A stretch of DNA of 23,656 nucleotides from Lactovum sp047974165 (GTDB taxonomy: Bacteria > Bacillota > Bacilli > Lactobacillales > Streptococcaceae), in the NCBI GenBank assembly GCA_047974165.1, contig JBKECB010000078.1, positions 1 to 23,656 on the forward strand, given 5' to 3'. Made by a program: the position numbers and the translations under genes. The stretch's first letter is position 1, and each line of letters opens with the position of its first letter. A model generated the notes under the pieces. That model saw only the letters and a list, made by a program, of their open reading frames with translations. It made no database searches and had not been told where the DNA came from. Of this stretch, positions 7,267-13,748 are shown piece after piece.

Positions 7267-8367
7267 ATGTCACAACGTATTATTAAAACAACACCTAAAG
7301 AAGATGGATTCCGTATGCCCGCTGAGTTTGAAGCCCAAGATAAAGTTTATATGCTTTGGCCTGAAAGACCGGATAATTGGCGTGATGGAGCAAAACCTGT
7401 TCAAGAATCATTTACTAATGTTGCGAAAGCCATTCAAAAATTTACGCCTGTCACAATGTTAGTTTCTCAAGCTCAATATCAAAATGCTCGTTATCAACTT
7501 CCAGAGGAAATTCGAGTACTTGAAGTATCAAATAATGACTCTTGGGTTCGTGATTGTGGACCAAGCTTTATTATTAATGATAAAGGTGATCTTCGTGCAA
7601 ATGACTGGGAATTTAATGCTTGGGGTGGACTTGTAGATGGTCTTTATTTCCCTTGGGATCAAGATGATTTAGTTGCTCAAAAAATCTGTGAGCTTGAGTC
7701 AGTAGATTCTTATCGAACAACAGGTTTTGTGTTAGAAGGTGGCTCTTTCCACGTTGATGGAGAAGGAACTGTCTTAACGACAGAGATGTGTCTTTTATCA
7801 GAAGGACGTAATCCTCATTTAACAAAAGAAGAAATTGAGGAAAAATTAAAAAATTATCTAAATGCTGAGAAAGTTTTATGGTTAGGTGATGGTATTGATC
7901 CTGAAGAAACAAATGGCCATGTTGATGATGTTGCTTGCTTTATTGCTCCAGGAGAAGTAGCTTGTATTTATACAGAAGATAATAACTCTCCATTTTATGA
8001 AGCAGCACAAGATGCTTATAAGCGATTATCTGAAATGACAGATGCCAAAGGTCGTCAACTTAAAGTTCATAAGTTAACCTGTCCAGTAAATAATGTAACA
8101 ATTAAAGGTGAATTCAGAATTGATAGTGTTGAAGGAACAATGCCTCGTGAAGATGGAGATATCTGTATCGCTTCTTATATGAATTTCTTGATTACAAACA
8201 AGGGAGTTATCGTTCCTCAGTATGGAGATGAAAATGATGCACTTGCAATTGAACAAGTACAAGCAATGTTTCCAAATCATGAGGTAGTAGGTGTGAATAC
8301 TGTAGAAGTTGTTTATGGCGGTGGAAATATCCACTGTATTACTCAGCAACAACCTTCAGTAAAATAA
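7267..8367 (+). CDS. aguA: Agmatine deiminase
   Basis: A 366-residue cytosolic guanidino-modifying enzyme that hydrolyses agmatine to N-carbamoylputrescine and ammonia, feeding ptcA. The catalytic cysteine is C357 in GGGNIHCITQQQP, the same position as in the Enterococcus faecalis enzyme. Other conserved segments are NDSWVRDCGP (substrate-binding Asp/Arg), WEFNAWGG, LEGGSFHVDG and the NGHVDDVACF stretch with the catalytic His. AAGGAG sits 5 bases upstream of the ATG, 9 bases after aguD. The operon ends here with a terminator; the carbamate kinase gene (aguC) that normally follows is absent. The ammonia released raises internal pH, the usual role of this pathway in lactic acid bacteria. Confidence 0.95.
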   Translation: MSQRIIKTTPKEDGFRMPAEFEAQDKVYMLWPERPDNWRDGAKPVQESFTNVAKAIQKFTPVTMLVSQAQYQNARYQLPEEIRVLEVSNNDSWVRDCGPSFIINDKGDLRANDWEFNAWGGLVDGLYFPWDQDDLVAQKICELESVDSYRTTGFVLEGGSFHVDGEGTVLTTEMCLLSEGRNPHLTKEEIEEKLKNYLNAEKVLWLGDGIDPEETNGHVDDVACFIAPGEVACIYTEDNNSPFYEAAQDAYKRLSEMTDAKGRQLKVHKLTCPVNNVTIKGEFRIDSVEGTMPREDGDICIASYMNFLITNKGVIVPQYGDENDALAIEQVQAMFPNHEVVGVNTVEVVYGGGNIHCITQQQPSVK

Positions 8368-8375
8368 AATGTAAA

Positions 8376-8404
8376 AACTTCAGATTAATTCTGGAGTTTT
8401 TTTT
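8376..8404 (+). terminator. Terminator of the agu operon
   Basis: AACTTCAG (8376-8383) and CTGGAGTT (8391-8398) pair over 8 bp (one G-T) with a 7-base loop and are followed by eight or more T residues. It lies 8 bases after the aguA stop and closes the operon without aguC. Confidence 0.9.
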
Positions 8405-9117
8405 GCCCCATTTTATTTCACCATATTTTTATCAAAGTTAATAAGCTTAATTGTAAAAATAGACTTATAGAGAGAAACTCTAGAAGATAAATAATAATGA
8501 GCTTACTTTTATCTAAAGTATGTTCTGTTTTTTGGGATATTTATAATGAACAAAAAATACTTAGTAAAATGAAGTACTTGATGAAATTACAGTATTAAGT
8601 AAGCAGCTAAATTACTGAGGAAGATTAATTAATTAATAAACTTAACATATATAATACAGACTTAATTACAAGTTTCCAGCAATATTTTACTCTCTAACAG
8701 TTATTATTAACTTTATAGCTTAAGTTAATTATTTTTAAGTAGCTAATTATTAACCTTTGATATGATAAGCTGTATAGAAAATTTTAAAGAAGAAAATAAT
8801 GAAAGCTTTTATGATGTTTGTTATTAAATAATAACTTTTTACTAGAGAAAATTACAGCTTTATTCTGAGTAAAGAATCTCTAGTGATAAAATTCACTGTA
8901 AGAGTTACGACTAATAAACAAAATTATGTTAATTAATATAAAGAGTAGTTGTAAAGTAGTCATTTTCTTTTTCCATAATTTATATAAATGGAAACTAATA
9001 AATGGCTTAAAAAAAGGTTAAATAGGAGATATTTTACATAAGCTAGCTTATGTCACTTTATAATACAACATAATTATTCTTATGTAAATCACTTATAGGG
9101 GTAATTTTTTGAAAATA
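8405..9117. other. Gene-free AT-rich region of about 710 bases with several palindromes
   Basis: No open frame here looks like a protein and all six frames are broken often. Visible structure: an extended -10-like TGATATGAT at 8758-8766 without a matching -35; inverted arms ACTAGAGA (8841-8848) and TCTCTAGT (8877-8884) enclosing a smaller CTTTA/TAAAG hairpin; and a perfect 18-base palindrome ACATAAGCTAGCTTATGT at 9036-9053. The position directly after aguA, where aguC is normally found, suggests an eroded gene remnant, but I could not recognise any carbamate kinase motif in it. A small RNA is an alternative. Confidence 0.4.
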
Positions 9118-9187
9118 AAAAACCTTAGTAAATATAAGGTAATTAACGATAAATGTTCTATTACTTATTATATTTACTAAGGTTTTT
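9118..9187 (-). terminator. Large hairpin terminator of pepQ
   Basis: The arms 9118-9137 and 9168-9187 are perfectly complementary over 20 bp and a further GTAAT/ATTAC pairing (9139-9143 with 9160-9164) extends the stem inward. On the minus strand it follows the pepQ stop by 3 bases and ends in a run of T, so it should terminate pepQ. The plus strand also ends in five T residues. Confidence 0.85.
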
Positions 9188-9190
9188 AAA

Positions 9191-10279
9191 TTAAATGAAC
9201 AATAACTCTTTACTTGTTTTGGTAAGTGCTTCACATCCTGTATCGGTTACATAGATACAATCTTCAATACGAACTCCTACTTTATCTGGAATATAAATAC
9301 CTGGCTCATTTGAAAAACACATTCCTTTTTCAATAATTATATCATCGCTACCACCGATTGAAGGGAATTCATGAACATCCATTCCAATACCATGACCAAG
9401 TCGATGTGTAAAGTAATCTCCATAGCCTGCTTTTGTAATAATGTCACGTGCAATCTTGTCTACTTCAAAAGTTGAAACCCCAGGTTTAATAAAGTCCATA
9501 GCTGCCATATGAGCCTCAAAAACAATATGGTAGATTTCTTGATCAAAGCTTGGAGCTTTTCCAAAAGAAATTGTTCGTGTTGCATCTGAAGCGTAGCCAT
9601 TTTTCATAACACCAAGATCAAATAAAAGTAGTTTATCTTTTTCTATTTGAATATTTTCTGGCATTCCATGAGGATTTGCTGCACGTGCACCTGAAAGAAC
9701 TAAAGTATCAAAAGACATTTGTGAGATCCCCATTTTCTTCATCTCATACTCAATCATCGCAATAAGGTTTGTTTCAGTTGTTTGAGGATTTTCTGAAAGA
9801 TATTTAAAGGCAATTTGAAAACATTTATCAGCATATTCTGCTGATAGGCTCATTTTTTCAATCTCATCTGTCGATTTAATTAATCGCATACGACTAATCG
9901 TAGGAGTGATGTCAAAAAAATCTACACTGAAAGCTGATTTTAATCCTTCCATTTTTTGAAGAGTTAAATCAGAATATTCTACGGCTATTTTTTTTATTGA
10001 AAAAGATTTTAGTTTATCAGCTATTTTTTTCCAAGGATTTTCAGCATCTACATAGCCAAAAACCTCAAAATTAACAGTAGATTTTGCAACTTCAACCTCT
10101 AAGGCAGGAGTAAAGAAAATAGGCTCTTGATCTGGAAAAATCATAAGACCGGCAATGCGTTCATGTGGCTCAATCTCAACAGAGGTTAAGTAATTTAAGC
10201 TGGTTGGATTAGTAATAAAAGTCATGTCAACTTTTTCATCACTAAGTACTTTCATAATTTTTTTAATTTTTTCATTCAT
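9191..10279 (-). CDS. pepQ: Xaa-Pro dipeptidase
   Basis: A 362-residue cytosolic metallopeptidase of family M24 that splits dipeptides with C-terminal proline, the last step in using casein- or host-derived proline peptides. The N-terminal creatinase-like domain (about 1-130) is followed by the pita-bread domain with the five metal ligands: the Asp pair in LFDLGVMKNGYASDATRT, His in HRLGHGIGMDVHEFP, and Glu residues in NEPGIYI and VRIEDC. Length and divergence from ccpA match the conserved pepQ-ccpA arrangement of lactic acid bacteria. The ATG lacks a good Shine-Dalgarno sequence. A cre-like palindrome lies between the two genes and could affect both. Confidence 0.93.
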   Translation of the reverse strand: MNEKIKKIMKVLSDEKVDMTFITNPTSLNYLTSVEIEPHERIAGLMIFPDQEPIFFTPALEVEVAKSTVNFEVFGYVDAENPWKKIADKLKSFSIKKIAVEYSDLTLQKMEGLKSAFSVDFFDITPTISRMRLIKSTDEIEKMSLSAEYADKCFQIAFKYLSENPQTTETNLIAMIEYEMKKMGISQMSFDTLVLSGARAANPHGMPENIQIEKDKLLLFDLGVMKNGYASDATRTISFGKAPSFDQEIYHIVFEAHMAAMDFIKPGVSTFEVDKIARDIITKAGYGDYFTHRLGHGIGMDVHEFPSIGGSDDIIIEKGMCFSNEPGIYIPDKVGVRIEDCIYVTDTGCEALTKTSKELLFI

Positions 10280-10331
10280 ACTCTTATTTTCTTATTATTT
10301 TATGAAAAAAGCAAGTAAAAGTGCTTAATAC

Positions 10332-10360
10332 TTGTAAACCCTTTCATGAAAGGGTATAAT
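10332..10360 (+). promoter_or_regulatory. ccpA promoter with cre-like palindrome
   Basis: -35 TTGTAA (10332-10337), 17-base spacer, -10 TATAAT (10355-10360). TGTAAACCCTTTCA at 10333-10346 fits the CcpA box with one mismatch (C for central G), and ACCCTTTCATGAAAGGGT at 10338-10355 is a perfect 18-base palindrome filling the spacer. Transcription should start at about 10367, next to the ATG at 10368, so the mRNA is probably leaderless. Binding of CcpA here would block its own promoter. Confidence 0.7.
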
Positions 10361-10367
10361 GTAAACT

Positions 10368-11384
10368 ATGAAAACAAAAAAAATAAAAAATGATAATCAC
10401 CCTATCACAATTTATGATGTTGCTAGAGTTGCTGGTGTTTCAATGGCGACAGTCAGTCGTGTTGTTAATGGTGTTTCTAATGTTAAAGAAGATACAAAAA
10501 AACATGTTTTAAGAGTCATTGATGAACTTGACTATCGCCCTAATGCTATTGCAAGAGGTTTGGCAAGTAAACGATCAACAACTATTGGAATTGTTTTACC
10601 TTCCTTTACTCACTCTTTCTATTCTCGTATCATTGTTGGTATTGATGATGTTGCAAGAATGTATAATTATAATATTTTAATTGCAAATTCAGATGGAGAT
10701 CCTGAAAAAGAAATTGCTTTAATTGATGACTTTGCTTCAAAGCAAGTTGATGGGTTGGTTTTTATGGGTCTAGATTTATCTGATAATGTTCGTCAAAAGC
10801 TTTCTCGTTTAAGAACTCCAGTGATTCTTGCAGGAGTTACAGACCCACAAGAAAAAATTTACGCAGTAAGTATTGATCACAAAAAAGCAGTTGAAGAAGC
10901 AGTTGACTTACTTGCAAAAAAGCATGAAAAAGTAGCTTTAATTACTGGAGCGTTAAAAAGTTCAACAAATACAGAACGTTTTGAAGGCTATAAGGCAGCT
11001 TTAAAAGCAAATAAGCGTAAATATAATGAATTACAAGTAATCGAAACACCTTATAATTACAAGGCAGGGAAAAAGCTAGTCTCACGTATTTTATCTACTG
11101 AAGCAACAGCTTTATTTATCACAGACGATGAAGTAGCAGCAGGTGTATTAAATGGTTTACTTGACGAAGGAGTTAAAGTTCCAGAAGATATTGAAATTAT
11201 TTCTTCTAATAATACAATTGTCACAAATTATACACGTCCTAATTTGACAAGTATTGACCAGCCATTATATGATGTAGGTGCTGTTTCTATGCGTTTTCTA
11301 ACGAAACTTATTAACAAAGAAGAAATTGAAGAAAAAACAGCACTCTTACCTTATCGAATGGCGATAAAACAATCAACAAAATAA
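10368..11384 (+). CDS. ccpA: Catabolite control protein A
   Basis: A 338-residue LacI/GalR-family regulator that, with HPr-Ser46-P, binds cre sites to repress or activate carbon metabolism genes. The N-terminal helix-turn-helix and hinge helix are clear (TIYDVARVAGVSMATVSRVV, then YRPNAIARGLASK), followed by the periplasmic-binding-like core with DGLVFMG, the ITGALKSSTNTERFEGY region and the C-terminal LTSIDQPLYDVGAVSMRFL stretch seen in CcpA. The first residues (MKTKKIKNDNHP) form a longer, lysine-rich tail than usual before TIYDVA. The ATG has no Shine-Dalgarno sequence and lies 7 bases after the -10 box. Likely targets in this window are the agu promoter and its own promoter. Confidence 0.95.
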   Translation: MKTKKIKNDNHPITIYDVARVAGVSMATVSRVVNGVSNVKEDTKKHVLRVIDELDYRPNAIARGLASKRSTTIGIVLPSFTHSFYSRIIVGIDDVARMYNYNILIANSDGDPEKEIALIDDFASKQVDGLVFMGLDLSDNVRQKLSRLRTPVILAGVTDPQEKIYAVSIDHKKAVEEAVDLLAKKHEKVALITGALKSSTNTERFEGYKAALKANKRKYNELQVIETPYNYKAGKKLVSRILSTEATALFITDDEVAAGVLNGLLDEGVKVPEDIEIISSNNTIVTNYTRPNLTSIDQPLYDVGAVSMRFLTKLINKEEIEEKTALLPYRMAIKQSTK

Positions 11385-11744
11385 GAAAAATAGTTTAGAC
11401 TCTGTGTCAACTCTGAAATTAGATTGGTTATATTGAGTTTGTGACGCTACTTTCTAATTACGAAATTTGAGATATTTGAGATCTTTAGATAAGATGGTCT
11501 ATCTATTAAAATATATCTATTCAGAAATCCTAGAAGTTTAAGTATACAACAAGTTTTACCTTAACTTGTTGTTTTTAGTTCTTTTATAGCACAATATATA
11601 GTAAGTTTAAAAGTAAGTACAAGAAAGAAAATAGCAATAGGAAAAAGAGGAGGATATTGGTAATTTCACCGCTTTTATTTCATGTAAAAATAAGTTTATT
11701 TGATTTCCTTAAAAATTCTAAAAGATACTTATTAAAAAAAATTC
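11385..11744. other. Intergenic region between ccpA and the infC promoter
   Basis: No gene is visible. The segment 11412-11470 contains partly complementary pieces (AATTAGA near 11418 and TCTAATT near 11454) and could fold, but I recognise no family. The ccpA terminator lies within this stretch at 11546-11577. The remainder to 11744 is AT-rich without clear features. Confidence 0.4.
11546..11577 (+). terminator. Terminator downstream of ccpA
   Basis: ACAACAAGTT (11546-11555) and AACTTGTTGT (11563-11572) form a perfect 10-bp stem with loop TTACCTT and a TTTTTAG tail. It lies about 160 bases after the ccpA stop, giving ccpA a long 3' untranslated region or ending a separate short transcript. 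Confidence 0.85.
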
Positions 11745-11773
11745 TTGACAAGCTAAAATATTTCTGTTACAAT
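11745..11773 (+). promoter_or_regulatory. Promoter of infC-rpmI-rplT
   Basis: Consensus -35 TTGACA (11745-11750), 17-base spacer, -10 TACAAT (11768-11773) with TGT extension. It is the best promoter in the window, as expected for translation genes; start near 11780. Confidence 0.85.
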
Positions 11774-11779
11774 TATTCT

Positions 11780-11942
11780 TGTTGAAAAGTAGAAGCACCC
11801 GCTTCTCGCCTTAGTGTTTTATCGACCTGGGCTAACAGATGGAATTACTTTAAATTAGATTCTATTTAGCGGGGCATTTCATATGTTCCGCTTTTCTTTT
11901 TGACAAAATAAAAGAGATACTCATATCTGAAAGGAGTTTAAC
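11780..11942 (+). promoter_or_regulatory. infC operon leader with regulatory terminator (L20-type leader candidate)
   Basis: A leader of about 163 bases. It contains the hairpin AGAAGCACCCGCTTCT near 11791-11806 and an intrinsic terminator: AGCGGGGCA (11868-11876) pairs with TGTTCCGCT (11884-11892), with two G-T pairs, followed by TTTCTTTTT. A terminator upstream of the first gene indicates attenuation. In Firmicutes this operon is controlled by L20 binding to its leader, so feedback by the rplT product is the likely mechanism; the exact leader class was not confirmed. Confidence 0.75.
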
Positions 11943-12470
11943 ATCGCAAGAGAGACCGTAACGATGAACAGCGCAATTCGTGCTAAAGAAGTTCGTCTTA
12001 TCTCTGCTGAAGGAGACCAACTAGGTATTACTGATACTCGATTGGCACTTGATCAGGCAGAGGAACAAGGACTCGATCTTGTTCTTATTTCAGCACAAGC
12101 AACACCTCCGGTAGCCAAAATTATGGATTTTGCAAAATTCAAATTTGAGCAAAAGAAGAAGCAGAAAGAGAATAAGAAAAATCAAACTGTCATTACAATT
12201 AAAGAGATTCGTTTAAGTCCTGTAATTGATCAAAATGACTTTGATACAAAACTACGCCAAGCAAGAAAATTTCTTGAAAAAGGTGATAAAGTCAAAGTAT
12301 CAATCCGTTTTCGTGGCCGCATGATCACCCATCAAGAAGTGGGACGTGAGGTTATGGATCGATTTGCTGAGGCAACAAAAGATGTTGCATCAGTAGAATC
12401 AAAAGCAAAAATGGATGGTCGTCAAATGTTTTTACAATTGGCACCACTTAAGAAAAAGGAGAGCAATTAA
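11943..12470 (+). CDS. infC: Translation initiation factor IF-3, ATC start
   Basis: A 175-residue IF3 that binds the 30S subunit, keeps it apart from 50S and checks the start codon and initiator tRNA. The N-domain carries AIRAKEVRLISAEGDQLG, a lysine-rich linker follows (KFEQKKKQKENKK), then the C-domain with IRLSPVIDQNDFDTKLRQA and VSIRFRGRMITHQEVG. AAAGGAG at 11930-11936 stands 6 bases before ATC at 11943, in frame with IARETVT leading into the domain; the later ATG at 11964 is 27 bases from the Shine-Dalgarno and would cut the N-terminus. Non-AUG starts in infC are known and allow IF3 to repress its own synthesis. One base separates its stop from rpmI. Confidence 0.93.
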   Translation: MARETVTMNSAIRAKEVRLISAEGDQLGITDTRLALDQAEEQGLDLVLISAQATPPVAKIMDFAKFKFEQKKKQKENKKNQTVITIKEIRLSPVIDQNDFDTKLRQARKFLEKGDKVKVSIRFRGRMITHQEVGREVMDRFAEATKDVASVESKAKMDGRQMFLQLAPLKKKESN

Positions 12471-12471
12471 A

Positions 12472-12672
12472 ATGCCAAAACAAAAAACTCACCGTGCTTC
12501 AGCAAAACGCTTCAAGCGTACAGGTTCAGGTGGATTGAAACGTTTCCACGCTTACACAAGTCACCGTTTCCATGGAAAAACAGTGAAACAACGCCGTCAA
12601 CTTCGTAAATCAGGAATGGTTTCAAAAAGTGACTTCAAACGTATTCGTCGTATGGTTGCGACAATGCGTTAA
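12472..12672 (+). CDS. rpmI: 50S ribosomal protein L35
   Basis: A 66-residue basic protein (MPKQKTHRASAKRFKRTGSG start, RRMVATMR end) that is a late-assembly component of the 50S subunit. AAAGGAG lies at good distance from the ATG. The frame is open further upstream into infC but that extension is not L35 sequence. It is the middle gene of infC-rpmI-rplT, controlled through the leader terminator. Confidence 0.97.
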   Translation: MPKQKTHRASAKRFKRTGSGGLKRFHAYTSHRFHGKTVKQRRQLRKSGMVSKSDFKRIRRMVATMR

Positions 12673-12704
12673 TAGAAATTTATATTAAGATTATCAACAG
12701 AGAA

Positions 12705-12740
12705 ATGAAAAATAGTTTTTTTAAGACTATTTCAAAGGAG
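12705..12740 (+). promoter_or_regulatory. Hairpin abutting the rplT ribosome-binding site
   Basis: AAATAGT (12710-12716) pairs with ACTATTT (12726-12732), and flanking TGAA/TTCA can extend the stem across a bulge. The AAAGGAG of rplT (12734-12740) starts right at the base of the stem, so folding could influence L20 translation. Confidence 0.4.
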
Positions 12741-12749
12741 AAATAAAAT

Positions 12750-13106
12750 ATGGCACGTGTAAAAGGTGGGACAGTTGCCCGCAAGCGTCGTAAACGCGTA
12801 TTAAAATTAGCAAAAGGTTACTACGGTTCAAAACATTTACTTTTCAAGACTGCTCATGAGCAAGTAATGAATTCATACTACTATGCATTCCGCGATCGTC
12901 GTCAAAAGAAACGTGATTTCCGTAAACTTTGGATTGCTCGTATCAATGCAGCAGCACGTATGAATGGACTTTCATACAGTAAGTTAATGCATGGACTAAA
13001 GTTAGCTGAAATTGAAATCAACCGTAAAATGTTAGCTGATTTAGCAGTTACTGATGCAGCAGCATTTACTTCATTAGCAGATGCAGCAAAAAAGGCTTTA
13101 GGTTAA
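12750..13106 (+). CDS. rplT: 50S ribosomal protein L20
   Basis: A 118-residue basic protein that binds 23S rRNA and is needed early in 50S assembly; in Bacillus it also represses its own operon by binding the leader RNA. Start MARVKGGTVARKRRKRVLKLAKGYYGSK and the segment YYYAFRDRRQKKRDFRKLWIARINAA are diagnostic. AAAGGAG is well placed. A terminator follows within 12 bases. Confidence 0.97.
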   Translation: MARVKGGTVARKRRKRVLKLAKGYYGSKHLLFKTAHEQVMNSYYYAFRDRRQKKRDFRKLWIARINAAARMNGLSYSKLMHGLKLAEIEINRKMLADLAVTDAAAFTSLADAAKKALG

Positions 13107-13117
13107 TAAATAATATG

Positions 13118-13142
13118 AAGAGTTCAAAGAACTCTTTTTTTA
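13118..13142 (+). terminator. Terminator of infC-rpmI-rplT
   Basis: AAGAGTTC (13118-13125) and GAACTCTT (13129-13136) form an 8-bp stem with an AAA loop followed by a run of T. Confidence 0.9.
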
Positions 13143-13187
13143 TTTAATATATTTTTTATTTAATATATTTTGTATTTAATATATTTT
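13141..13187 (+). repeat. Three tandem copies of a 15-mer at 16-base period
   Basis: TATTTAATATATTTT is repeated exactly at 13141-13155, 13157-13171 and 13173-13187, with single spacer bases T and G. The third copy overlaps the promoter of the HD-domain gene between its -35 and -10. Confidence 0.9.
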
Positions 13188-13197
13188 ATGCTATACT
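13170..13197 (+). promoter_or_regulatory. Promoter of the HD-domain gene (leaderless)
   Basis: Extended -10 TGCTATACT ends at 13197, six bases before ATG 13204; possible -35 TTGTAT at 13170-13175 (16-base spacer). The predicted transcription start coincides with the A of the ATG. Confidence 0.6.
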
Positions 13198-13203
13198 ATG
13201 TGC

Positions 13204-13710
13204 ATGTTATTAGATGAAGAAAAGCCATGGCTAGATGATCTTGAGTATATGGCTATTGTGGGAGAGTTTTTAGAGAAGAAAGAACTTCAAAAATTAGATA
13301 ATATCCCGCACCATTATATTTCTACTCGTTTACAGCATAGTTTGCGTGTTTCTTATCAGTCCTATAAGATTACAAAAAGACTAGGTTGGAAGTCTTATGA
13401 AACAGCTCGAGCTGGACTTTTTCATGATCTTTTTTATTATGATTGGCGTGACACAAAGTTTAATAAAAGCCATGCTTACGTACATCCTCGGATAGCTTAT
13501 CGTAATGCTAAAAAGTTAACAGAAATTAATTCACTTGAGAAAGATATTATTATTAAGCATATGTGGGGGGCAACACTTAATCCTCCAAGATATAAAGAAT
13601 CTTTTGTGGTTACTTTTATCGATAATACTGTTGCCTTCAAAGAATTTCGTTATTCTGTTCGCTATAAGTGGGAAAACCGTAAATATTTAAGATTAAAAAC
13701 ACAAGCTTAA
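13204..13710 (+). CDS. HD-domain hydrolase-like protein
   Basis: A 168-residue protein with the HD phosphohydrolase pattern: His in RLQHSLRVS (about residue 46), the HD pair in GLFHDLFYYD, and a later conserved His in IIKHMWGAT, with a C-terminal Asp in FIDNTVAF. These are metal ligands of the HD superfamily, which cleaves phosphate esters of nucleotides or similar compounds; the substrate cannot be told. An ATG two codons upstream (13198) lies inside the predicted promoter, so ATG 13204 is preferred although no Shine-Dalgarno precedes either. Similar uncharacterised HD proteins of this length occur in streptococci and lactococci. It is monocistronic, with a terminator overlapping its stop codon. 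Confidence 0.8.
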   Translation: MLLDEEKPWLDDLEYMAIVGEFLEKKELQKLDNIPHHYISTRLQHSLRVSYQSYKITKRLGWKSYETARAGLFHDLFYYDWRDTKFNKSHAYVHPRIAYRNAKKLTEINSLEKDIIIKHMWGATLNPPRYKESFVVTFIDNTVAFKEFRYSVRYKWENRKYLRLKTQA

Positions 13711-13730
13711 AAAGAAGTCTTGTGTTTTTT
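13695..13730 (+). terminator. Terminator overlapping the end of the HD-domain gene
   Basis: AAAAACACAAG (13695-13705) is perfectly complementary to CTTGTGTTTTT (13719-13729), loop of 13 bases containing the stop codon TAA. Its T tract is only a few bases from the aldB -10 box. Confidence 0.85.
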
Positions 13731-13733
13731 ATA

Positions 13734-13742
13734 TGTTATGAT
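13734..13742 (+). promoter_or_regulatory. Extended -10 promoter of aldB (leaderless)
   Basis: TGTTATGAT at 13734-13742, six bases before ATG 13749, without a recognisable -35. The predicted transcription start falls on the ATG, so no ribosome-binding site can be present. Confidence 0.6.
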
Positions 13743-13748
13743 ATAGAA

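Noticed and set aside
7613..8352. Two minus-strand open frames opposite aguA
   Set aside because: Leucine-, histidine- and isoleucine-rich antisense reading of a conserved enzyme; no start signals.
8405..9117. Recognisable aguC pseudogene
   Set aside because: Expected by synteny, but no carbamate kinase motif such as ALGGNA could be read in any frame; only a homology search could settle it.
11900..11929. Second infC promoter starting with TTGACA at 11900
   Set aside because: The -35 is perfect but no acceptable -10 lies 16-18 bases downstream (ATATCT/TATCTG), and TTGACA overlaps the end of the leader terminator.
12415..12471. Upstream ATG for rpmI inside infC
   Set aside because: The extra 19 residues are an out-of-frame reading of infC; the ribosome-binding site and L35 start are at 12472.
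13141..13187. CRISPR array
   Set aside because: The three 15-mers are contiguous with single-base spacers and low complexity; there are no unique spacers or cas genes.
13722..13748. GTG start for aldB nine codons upstream
   Set aside because: This stretch contains the predicted -10 box and adds residues absent from the family's usual N-terminus.
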